Source: Oscillospiraceae bacterium (GTDB taxonomy: Bacteria; Bacillota_A; Clostridia; Oscillospirales; Ruminococcaceae). Taken from it: a DNA stretch of 20,550 nucleotides. The stretch covers positions 1 through 20,550 of the forward strand of contig JAFSHE010000378.1 in NCBI GenBank assembly GCA_017440445.1. Reading direction: 5' to 3'. The notes under the pieces were generated by a model. It worked only from the letters and a program-made list of their open reading frames with translations, had not been told where the DNA came from and did not search any database. Below, in pieces: positions 14,626 through 20,550 of this stretch. Made by a program: the position numbers and the translations under genes. Each line of letters opens with the position of its first letter. Position 1 is the first letter of the stretch.

Positions 14626-17600
14626 ATGAATTGTAGTAAATGTAACTCGGCAATTCCCGATGGTTCAAAATTCTGCCCTGTTTGCGGAGCAAAGGTAGAG
14701 CAGGCATCAGGAAAGTTCTGCACAAATTGCGGCTCTGCTCTGGCAGCAGGAATGATGTTCTGTGCAGAATGTGGAACATCCGTTCAGGCAGCGGCATCTG
14801 CTCCCACACCTGTGAACGATACTCCCGTAGCAAGCGCAGTGCCTGCTCCTGTAAACGATGCTCCCGCAGCAAGCGCAGTTCCCACACCTGTGAACGAGGC
14901 TCCCGCAGCAAGCGCAGTACCTACTCCTGTGAACGATACTCCCGCAGTAAATGCAGTTCCTATGCCCACAAACGACATTGGAACTCCCGCACCTGTTCCT
15001 GTGGCAGCTCCCGTAAGCGGAATTGACCTCAACAAGGGCGGTGCGGCTGTGGCTGTGAATGAAGCTCCTGTTTCGAACTCCGTTCCTGCACCTGTGAACG
15101 CTGCTCCCGCGACAAGTGCGGTTCCCGCACCTGTGAACGATGCTCCCGCAGTAAGCGCAGTTCCTACTCCTGTAAACGATGCTCCCGTAGCAAGCGCAGT
15201 TCCTACTCCTGTAAACGATGCTCCCGCAGTAAGCGCAGTTCCTACTCCTGTAAATGATACTCCCGCAGTAAATGCAGTTCCTATGCCTACAAACGACATT
15301 GGCGCTCCTGCGGCAGCTCCTATGACGGCAGGAACAACTGCTCCCGCAGGTGCTGTGGACCTTAACAAGGGCGGAATGACTGCTCCCGCAGCAGATATGG
15401 GTATGTCGGCGGCTTCCGCGGTGGTAGCTGCTCCTGTAAAGAAAAAGAAGACAGGCCTGTGGATAGGCGTAGGTGCGGCAGCTGTGGTCGCTATTGCAGG
15501 TGCAGTGGTTGGTTTCTGCTTCCGTGGCGTTGCAGCAAACCTTGTTATGGGCAATAACAAGTATGCACGAATGGTCGAGGGAGAGGGCATCAAGTCAGTA
15601 TCCCAGAATCTTGATTCGGCATCTGAAAACCCCGAGGTAAAGGAAGCTATGTCCATGGCTATGGGCAGTGCTATCACAACGCTGAATACCATGCGTGAGA
15701 CAAATTCTGATATGGATTACAGCGAAATGACCTCTGCAAACTTCAATTTTGGCTGGGATCAGATGGTCGATATGGACTACTCTGCTATGATGAAGGCTTA
15801 CGGTATGAATTCCGCTACCGTTACCTTTGATACGGACATCAAGCTTACCGAGGCAGGCAAGGAGGCTCTTGGAATCAGCGGCGACGAGATCGATGAAGTC
15901 CTTGACATGATCAACGACTGCAAGCTTGAGGTTTCTGCGACTGCTTCCGAAAAGAGCATGGACGCATACATCGGTATTACAGACGGTACAGGCTTCAAGC
16001 TTGATGCAAAGGGTATCGTATGTTCTGATGGCCATGTTGGTATAATGCTCCCCTTTGCAAGCGACAAGTGCCTTGCGTTCAAGTTTGAGGAGAGCGAAAG
16101 TGCTTCGGAGCTGGTGGCAACTGCTGAGTTTGAGCTTGACCCCAAGGAGCTTAACCGCTTATATAGCGAGCTTGCCGAGATATACCTCACATATTACGAG
16201 AATGGTGAGACAACAGTAACAGGCGGCTCTGAGGTTACAGCGGCAGGCATCACCCAGAAGGGCAGACTTATTACTGTAACTATTCCCGGCGATAAGATAA
16301 AGATGATGGTTGGCGATATGATGAAGCATGTCGCTTACGACGAATATATCCTCAGCAAGACAGATGAGTTTGCAAAGGCTATCGGAGAGGAATTCAATGC
16401 TGATGAATTCAAAGCTCAGGCTGATACCGCAGTAGAGGATATGGAGGATGCTCCTTTCAGCATCACTGTTGATACTCTGGTAGATTTCAACGGAAATATT
16501 CTTGCAAAGAGCTATGCAATAACCAATTCTGACGGATTTGACACAGAGAATGACTCCGACGAGGACGATACTGCTGACATGATGCAGAGCCTTGAAAAGG
16601 ATGTAAAGACAGTAAAGCTGATAATGCTCTCCAAGGATAATCAGTCTGCTGTTTCTGTATTCACTGACAGCAAGGAACTTATGTTTGCAAGACTTACCGC
16701 AAAGAATGAAACGGATGGTACTGTCAGAGTTGAGGTACTTGACGACAGCATGACTGTTGGTATCAATTTTGATTACGAGGGCGTAAAGACTGTAAAGTAC
16801 CTTGAAAATGATATCGTAGTTGGTAAGTACAGCCTGTATATGGCAGGTACAGAGGCAAGCGAAGCATCCGGCAGCATGTTCAGGATGACATTTGAAAATT
16901 CTGTTGATGGTAATACATCTATTGCAAAGATGGATGCTGAGATATCCTCTTACGGCAGCATTGGCTTTGAGGTAAGCGTGACACCCGAGAGTAAGGATGC
17001 TCCCTCTATCCCCGCAGGTGCGTTTATAATGAATTTCTCTGCTGACGGAGAGCTTTCTGATGAAGCAGACGACAAGGCAGGCGCAGAATATGTTCTGGAA
17101 ATGCTGAAGGAAGCAAAGACCGTTTGTGAAGAAAACGCAAGCAGCCCGCTGGTGGAAATGGTTGCTCCCCTTGTAGAGAGCGGAATTGAATATTTTGAGC
17201 AGCTGCTTACTCCTATGGCAACCATGGAGGAAGTAGATCAGCTGTATAATGATGTTCAGACACTTGGCGATGATATTCTTGAATTCTATAACGATCACTA
17301 TTCGATCATTGATGTGGAGGATGAGCTGTTTGATACAGTAAATCAGCTTTATGTCAATGTGGGAAGTCTTGGTGATGAGATAGATGCATTCACTGAGATG
17401 GAGCAGACACTGTTTGAGGAGTATCAGGGTACTCTTGATATCTATGGAAAGCAGTTCAATGAGTTCGTTGAGAAGATCGAGCAGCTTGAGGAAGAACGTG
17501 CTAACAGCTCCGCAGATATTACAGGTGTTTATGATCTGGCTGTTGTAGTTATTGCAGATCAGGAGATAGATGCAACTGCTCTTTATACATCCTATTATCT

Positions 17601-17784
17601 ACAGCTTTCTGACGATGGAAACTATCTCATGGAATGTGAGGGAGAGATCGCCGAGGGTATGTGGGCAGTACAGGATGATACTGTTATTCTCAGCAATTCA
17701 GCAGGCAGCATGTACCTTTCTGTAAGAGATGGAGATATCGTATACGGTGAGGAAGGCATGGAGATGATCTTCAGAAAAAGATGA
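14626..17784 (+). CDS. Zinc-ribbon, repeat-rich single-pass membrane protein
   Basis: A 1052-residue protein of unrecognised function. Two N-terminal zinc ribbons come first: Cys3, Cys6, Cys17 and Cys20 (CSKCNSAIPDGSKFCPVCG) and a second set in FCTNCGSALAAGMMFCAECG. Residues about 58-245 are a Pro/Ala/Val/Asn-rich linker built from 13-residue repeats of the form SAVPTPVNDAPAV. A lysine cluster (KKKKTG) and one membrane helix (about 280-299) follow; the N-terminus is then cytoplasmic and the remaining 750 residues outside. The outer part holds an unrecognised domain (about 305-840), a helical section (about 845-965, rich in Glu and Leu) and a small beta-rich C-terminal domain (about 966-1052, beginning ADITGVYDLAVVVI) reminiscent of lipocalin-like domains. 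The ATG has AAAGG at 14613-14617. It has a strong promoter and its own terminator. A sensor or scaffold role, as in other zinc-ribbon membrane proteins, is only a suggestion. Confidence 0.85.
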   Translation: MNCSKCNSAIPDGSKFCPVCGAKVEQASGKFCTNCGSALAAGMMFCAECGTSVQAAASAPTPVNDTPVASAVPAPVNDAPAASAVPTPVNEAPAASAVPTPVNDTPAVNAVPMPTNDIGTPAPVPVAAPVSGIDLNKGGAAVAVNEAPVSNSVPAPVNAAPATSAVPAPVNDAPAVSAVPTPVNDAPVASAVPTPVNDAPAVSAVPTPVNDTPAVNAVPMPTNDIGAPAAAPMTAGTTAPAGAVDLNKGGMTAPAADMGMSAASAVVAAPVKKKKTGLWIGVGAAAVVAIAGAVVGFCFRGVAANLVMGNNKYARMVEGEGIKSVSQNLDSASENPEVKEAMSMAMGSAITTLNTMRETNSDMDYSEMTSANFNFGWDQMVDMDYSAMMKAYGMNSATVTFDTDIKLTEAGKEALGISGDEIDEVLDMINDCKLEVSATASEKSMDAYIGITDGTGFKLDAKGIVCSDGHVGIMLPFASDKCLAFKFEESESASELVATAEFELDPKELNRLYSELAEIYLTYYENGETTVTGGSEVTAAGITQKGRLITVTIPGDKIKMMVGDMMKHVAYDEYILSKTDEFAKAIGEEFNADEFKAQADTAVEDMEDAPFSITVDTLVDFNGNILAKSYAITNSDGFDTENDSDEDDTADMMQSLEKDVKTVKLIMLSKDNQSAVSVFTDSKELMFARLTAKNETDGTVRVEVLDDSMTVGINFDYEGVKTVKYLENDIVVGKYSLYMAGTEASEASGSMFRMTFENSVDGNTSIAKMDAEISSYGSIGFEVSVTPESKDAPSIPAGAFIMNFSADGELSDEADDKAGAEYVLEMLKEAKTVCEENASSPLVEMVAPLVESGIEYFEQLLTPMATMEEVDQLYNDVQTLGDDILEFYNDHYSIIDVEDELFDTVNQLYVNVGSLGDEIDAFTEMEQTLFEEYQGTLDIYGKQFNEFVEKIEQLEEERANSSADITGVYDLAVVVIADQEIDATALYTSYYLQLSDDGNYLMECEGEIAEGMWAVQDDTVILSNSAGSMYLSVRDGDIVYGEEGMEMIFRKR
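14797..15303 (+). repeat. 39-bp in-frame tandem repeats in two blocks
   Basis: About ten copies of a 39-bp unit encode the 13-residue motif SAVPxPVNDxPxx. They lie in two blocks (about 14797-14985 and 15058-15303). Each block ends with NAVPMPTNDIG and, after a less repetitive spacer, a DLNKGG sequence (the second near 15357-15377), so a larger unit of repeats plus DLNKGG has itself been duplicated. Neighbouring units are almost identical in DNA, for example around 15145-15250. Confidence 0.92.
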
Positions 17785-17815
17785 TAGCTTCCCGATAGCA
17801 TATCAGTAAAATATC

Positions 17816-17852
17816 ATACCGCCTTTGGCAGATGCTGAAGGCGGTATTTCTT
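17816..17852 (+). terminator. Terminator of the zinc-ribbon gene
   Basis: ATACCGCCTT (17816-17825) pairs perfectly with AAGGCGGTAT (17838-17847); inside, CAG and CTG can extend the stem around ATG. The following TTTCTTTT is T-rich. Confidence 0.88.
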
Positions 17853-17884
17853 TTGAATTTTTTGTAAGATGTGTGGAAATTCTA

Positions 17885-17913
17885 TTGATTTTCGCAGAAA
17901 TGTTTGTTATAAT
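17885..17913 (+). promoter_or_regulatory. Sigma-A type promoter of fucI
   Basis: TTGATT (17885-17890) and a perfect TATAAT (17908-17913) with a 17-bp spacer. The predicted transcription start is near 17920, just before the operator palindrome. Confidence 0.87.
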
Positions 17914-17924
17914 TAAGGTGTATT

Positions 17925-17936
17925 GAAAACGTTTTC
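17925..17936. promoter_or_regulatory. LacI/CcpA-type operator before fucI
   Basis: GAAAACGTTTTC is a perfect 12-bp palindrome with a central CG, the shape of LacI/GalR/CcpA family operators. In TGAAAACGTTTTCG it matches the CcpA cre consensus except for the final base. It lies about 5-16 bp after the predicted transcription start and 18 bp before the ATG, a position suited to repression. Whether the regulator is a catabolite protein or a fucose-specific repressor cannot be told. Confidence 0.7.
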
Positions 17937-17954
17937 GTAAAAACGTAGGAAAGG

Positions 17955-19742
17955 ATGAATTTTATTATGTTACCAAAGATCGGTATAAGACCCGTCATCG
18001 ACGGCCGTCAGTTCAGTATCCGTGAGGGACTTGAGGAGCAGACCATGAACATGGCAAAGGCTGCTGCTGAGCTTATCTCCTCCAAGGTGCGCCATGCAAA
18101 CGGGGAGCCTGTTCAGTGCGTTATCGCTGATTCAACCATCGGCGGCATCGCAGAGAGCGCTGCATGTGCTGATAAGTTCGCAACAGAGAACGTTGTGGCT
18201 ACCCTGACAGTTACTCCCTGCTGGTGTTATGTTACAACAGTTATCGACGAAAATCCCAATACCATCAAGGCTATCTGGGGCTTTAACGGTACAGAGCGTC
18301 CCGGTGCAGTGTTCCTTGCTGCGGCTAACTCTGCGTATGCACAGATAGGCATGCCCTGTTTCTCTATCTACGGTCATGATGTAAAGGATGCAGACGACAA
18401 GACTATACCCGCTGATGTGGAGGAAAAGCTGCTGCGCTTTGCTCGCTGCGCTATCGCAGTGGGTGACATGAAGAACAAGAGCTATGTAAATATCGGTGCG
18501 GTATCTATGGGTATCGCAGGCTCCTACTGCAACGAGGAGTTCTTCCGCAGCTATCTTGGCATCCATCCCGAGTGGTGCGATATGTCGGAGATAATCCGCC
18601 GTGAAAAGCTGGGTATCTACGATGAGGAGGAGTACAAGAAGGCTCTTGCATGGATAAAGGAGAAGTGCCCCGAGGGTATCGATATCAACCCCACTCCCGG
18701 AATGACATATATGCGCCCTGTTCTCTCTGCTAAGGAGAAGGAGGAGAACTGGGAGTTCATCGCTAAGATGACCTGCATAATCAGGGATATCCTGCACGGT
18801 AATCCCAAGCTTGCTGAAAAGGGCTGGCTTGAGGAGGCTAAGGGCAGAAACGCTATCTGCGGCGGCTTCCAGGGACAGAGAAACTGGACAGACTTTATGC
18901 CCAATGCTGACTTCACAGAGGCTATCCTTAACTCCACATTCGACTGGAACGGCGCAAGAGAGCCTATTCCTTTCGCAACAGAGAACGATGGACTTAACGG
19001 TGTTACACTTCTGTTCCTGCACCTGCTTACAGGTAAGGCTGCTGTGTTCGCTGATGTCCGTACATACTGGTCACCTGACGCTGTTGAGCGTGTAACAGGC
19101 TGGAAGCCCGAGGGCAAGGCTGCAAACGGCTTTATCCACCTTATCAACAGTGGTGCGGCTGCACTTGACGGCACAGGCGCAGTAAAGGACGAGAACGGCG
19201 AAAGCATCATGAAGTCCTGGTGGGATATGACAGACAAGGATATCGACGCTTGTCTTTCTGCTACCACATGGCCTTGTGCAAATCTCGGATATTTCAGAGG
19301 CGGCGGATTCTCCTCCAGCTTCTCCACACAGGGAATCATGCCCTGCACTTTTGCAAGAGTAAATCTTGTAAAGGGTCTTGGTCCCACTATCCAGATAATC
19401 GAGGGCTATACTGTGGAGCTTCCCGCAGATGTAAACAAGACACTGCTTGACAGAACAGACCCCACATGGCCCAGCACATGGTTTGCTCCTATCTGCACAG
19501 AGGGCGCAACAGGTGATGTTTACAGCGTAATGGCAAACTGGGGCGCAAACCACGGCGCATTCGTATACGGTCATATCGGTGAGGATCTTGTTACTCTTGC
19601 AAGTATGCTGAGAATTCCCGTATCCCTGCACAACCTGTCTGATGATCGTCTGTTCAGACCTCATGCATGGAGCTGCTTCGGTACAAAGGACCTCGAGAGC
19701 GCAGATTACAGAGCTTGCGCAACCTACGGAAGTCTGTATTGA
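17955..19742 (+). CDS. fucI: L-fucose isomerase
   Basis: Cytoplasmic metal-dependent isomerase converting L-fucose to L-fuculose (also active on D-arabinose in known members), the first step of fucose catabolism. The 595-residue length is normal. The sequence keeps the family hallmarks: LPKIGIRPVIDGR, TVTPCWCYVT, KAIWGFNGTERPGAVFLAAA, SIYGHDVKDADD, FQGQRNWTDFMPNADFTEAI, NSTFDWNGAREP, ADVRTYWSPDAVERVTG and FRGGGFSS. The manganese ligands of the E. coli enzyme (Glu337, Asp361, His528) correspond to Glu343 (ATEND), Asp367 (FADVRTYW) and His540 (GHIGEDL). ATG 17955 matches the length of the E. coli N-terminus but sits very close to its AGGAAAGG; ATG 17967 is the alternative. No fuculokinase, aldolase or fucose transporter gene is in the window, so the rest of the pathway lies elsewhere. 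Confidence 0.96.
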   Translation: MNFIMLPKIGIRPVIDGRQFSIREGLEEQTMNMAKAAAELISSKVRHANGEPVQCVIADSTIGGIAESAACADKFATENVVATLTVTPCWCYVTTVIDENPNTIKAIWGFNGTERPGAVFLAAANSAYAQIGMPCFSIYGHDVKDADDKTIPADVEEKLLRFARCAIAVGDMKNKSYVNIGAVSMGIAGSYCNEEFFRSYLGIHPEWCDMSEIIRREKLGIYDEEEYKKALAWIKEKCPEGIDINPTPGMTYMRPVLSAKEKEENWEFIAKMTCIIRDILHGNPKLAEKGWLEEAKGRNAICGGFQGQRNWTDFMPNADFTEAILNSTFDWNGAREPIPFATENDGLNGVTLLFLHLLTGKAAVFADVRTYWSPDAVERVTGWKPEGKAANGFIHLINSGAAALDGTGAVKDENGESIMKSWWDMTDKDIDACLSATTWPCANLGYFRGGGFSSSFSTQGIMPCTFARVNLVKGLGPTIQIIEGYTVELPADVNKTLLDRTDPTWPSTWFAPICTEGATGDVYSVMANWGANHGAFVYGHIGEDLVTLASMLRIPVSLHNLSDDRLFRPHAWSCFGTKDLESADYRACATYGSLY

Positions 19743-19776
19743 TAAGATAGCAGTTGCATAAATAACACACACTGTT

Positions 19777-19809
19777 ATACCCGCAGGGCAATCGCTCTGC
19801 GGGTATTTT
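19777..19809 (+). terminator. Terminator of fucI
   Basis: ATACCCGCAGGGC (19777-19789) pairs with GCTCTGCGGGTAT (19794-19806) as a 13-bp stem with one G-U pair around an AATC loop, followed by TTT. Its end abuts the 11-bp repeat array. Confidence 0.9.
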
Positions 19810-19848
19810 GTTACCGTATTGTAATCAAGCTGTAACCGCATCGTAATT
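19810..19848 (+). promoter_or_regulatory. Four direct repeats at 11-bp spacing (Pho-box-like array)
   Basis: Hexamers GTTACC (19810), GTAATC (19821), GTAACC (19832) and GTAATT (19843) begin exactly 11 bp apart; three are preceded by TT or CT, extending the core to TGTAAYC. Direct repeats of 6-7 bp at 11-bp spacing are the binding mode of PhoB/PhoP and other OmpR-family response regulators. A possible -10, TATTAT (19871-19876), lies 22 bp after the last repeat, and TATGAT (19882-19887) is another; neither has a good -35, as expected for an activated promoter. Confidence 0.65.
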
Positions 19849-19909
19849 GCATTTTCAGGGATAGATATGATATTATTAAGATATGATAAAATTCTCTGAG
19901 AGGTGCGGA

Positions 19910-20550
19910 ATGAAAAATGCGGCTTGTCTGATACTTATATTTGTTTTGTTGATAACCTTATCGTTTTCTGCGGCGGCAGAAAGGACGTATGCGCCCGCTG
20001 TGTGGAGCGGAAATTCAGATATCTCCTGGTATGAGGAGAGCAGGGAGGAGTTCACTCTTGCTTCTGCGGAGCAGCTTGCGGGGCTTGCTCAGCTAGTAAA
20101 TTCGGGAACATCCTTCGAGGGAAAGATAGTAAACCTCGGTTGTGATATAAAGTTAAACAGCGGCAATTTCGACAAAAACGGTGTGTATGACGGAGAGCGG
20201 TCAGAGATAAAAGACTGGACTCCCATCGGCAGAAAAAACAGCTATTTTAAGGGAACTTTTGACGGAAACGGTCACACGGTGTCGGGAATACATATCTTTA
20301 CTATGGATGAATATACGGGGTTTTTCGGGTACAGCACAGGAGAGATACGCAACGTATCTGTGGTGAGTGGCTCGGTACGTGGCGGTGACCGTACTGCGGC
20401 GGTGTGTGGCTATAACCGCAACGGAATAGTAGAGGGCTGTTACAGCGACTGCTTTGTGTATTCCTCGTGGTGGGGCGGCGGTATAACGGGAGTTACTTCA
20501 GGCATGGGCAGGGTATCACGCTGTGCGAATAACGGTTCTATCCGTGCGAA
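19910..20550 (+). CDS. Secreted GLUG-repeat surface protein (3' end outside window)
   Basis: An open frame from ATG 19910 with AGAGGTG at 19899-19905 runs to the edge of the window without a stop (213 complete codons). The first 25 residues form a signal peptide (MKNAACLILIFVLLITLSFS, then AAAE). The mature part shows the pattern of GLUG-type beta-helix surface proteins: FTLASAEQLAGLAQLVNSG, a DIKLN strand, WTPIGR, FKGTFDGNGHTVSGIHI, GFFGYSTGEIRNVSVVSGSV and then Cys-containing turns (CGYNRNGIVEGCYSD). Such proteins are commonly large adhesins or glycan-binding proteins, and further repeats are expected downstream. Expression is probably governed by the 11-bp repeat array ahead of it. Confidence 0.88.
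   Translation, partial: MKNAACLILIFVLLITLSFSAAAERTYAPAVWSGNSDISWYEESREEFTLASAEQLAGLAQLVNSGTSFEGKIVNLGCDIKLNSGNFDKNGVYDGERSEIKDWTPIGRKNSYFKGTFDGNGHTVSGIHIFTMDEYTGFFGYSTGEIRNVSVVSGSVRGGDRTAAVCGYNRNGIVEGCYSDCFVYSSWWGGGITGVTSGMGRVSRCANNGSIRA

Noticed and set aside
14797..15303. A possible CRISPR-like repeat array.
   Set aside because: The 39-bp units are contiguous, in frame and without unique spacers; they encode a protein linker.
14784..15692. A 302-codon minus-strand open frame over the repeat region.
   Set aside because: It is the antisense shadow of the 39-bp repeats, whose composition keeps the opposite frame free of stops; the plus-strand frame has zinc ribbons, a promoter and a ribosome site.
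16159..17298. A 379-codon minus-strand open frame.
   Set aside because: It lies fully inside the zinc-ribbon gene, its translation is rich in Cys, His and Leu without any domain, and it has no ribosome site.
18132..19022. Long minus-strand open frames over fucI (also 18617-19387 and 19071-19841).
   Set aside because: fucI is unmistakable on the plus strand; these are antisense artefacts of its codon use.

Overview
The window looks like a chromosomal segment of a low-to-mid GC Gram-positive gut bacterium, most like Ruminococcus or a related Oscillospiraceae/Clostridia genus. The basis is strong AGGAGG-type ribosome binding sites, three probable TTG starts, sigma-A type promoters with 17-bp spacers, a secreted RCC1/Ig-like/fibronectin protein, GLUG-type surface protein, zinc-ribbon membrane protein and an L-fucose isomerase. 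No rRNA, tRNA, insertion sequence, phage gene or CRISPR array was seen. The genus is inferred from overall character, not from a marker gene.

Layout. 1-1490: last codons of an upstream gene (possibly parB), then serS with a hairpin/terminator. 1533-5866: ABC exporter operon, an ATPase followed by a 1190-residue FtsX-type permease with a very long extracellular coiled coil, closed by a strong terminator. 5874-6386: a small DtxR/MntR-type metalloregulator with its own promoter and terminator. 6406-7254: a metallo-beta-lactamase-fold protein of the COG1237 type. 7463-10522: a large secreted protein with fourteen RCC1-like repeats, two bacterial Ig-like domains and a C-terminal fibronectin-like domain. 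10635-12252: an ECF sigma factor overlapping a membrane-anchored probable anti-sigma factor. 12251-14364 (minus strand): a membrane-fusion protein and a MacB/FtsX-type permease, overlapping by 4 bp, with no ATPase beside them. 14548-17855: a zinc-ribbon, repeat-rich, single-pass membrane protein with a near-consensus promoter. 17885-19809: L-fucose isomerase as a single-gene unit with a promoter and a perfect 12-bp operator palindrome. 19810-20550: four GTAACC-like hexamers at exact 11-bp spacing upstream of a secreted GLUG-repeat protein that runs off the window.

How the genes relate. Nearly every unit has its own terminator, so the region is a string of short, independently controlled units and not one pathway. 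The shared theme is the cell envelope: two FtsX-type transport systems, an ECF sigma/anti-sigma pair, two secreted repeat proteins and a zinc-ribbon membrane protein. No clear new multi-gene system was found. The most interesting signals are the PhoB/OmpR-like 11-bp direct repeat array before the GLUG gene, the permease/adaptor pair lacking its ATPase, the His-x-His-x-Gly-His variant in the metallo-beta-lactamase protein, and the two-level internal repeats of the zinc-ribbon protein.
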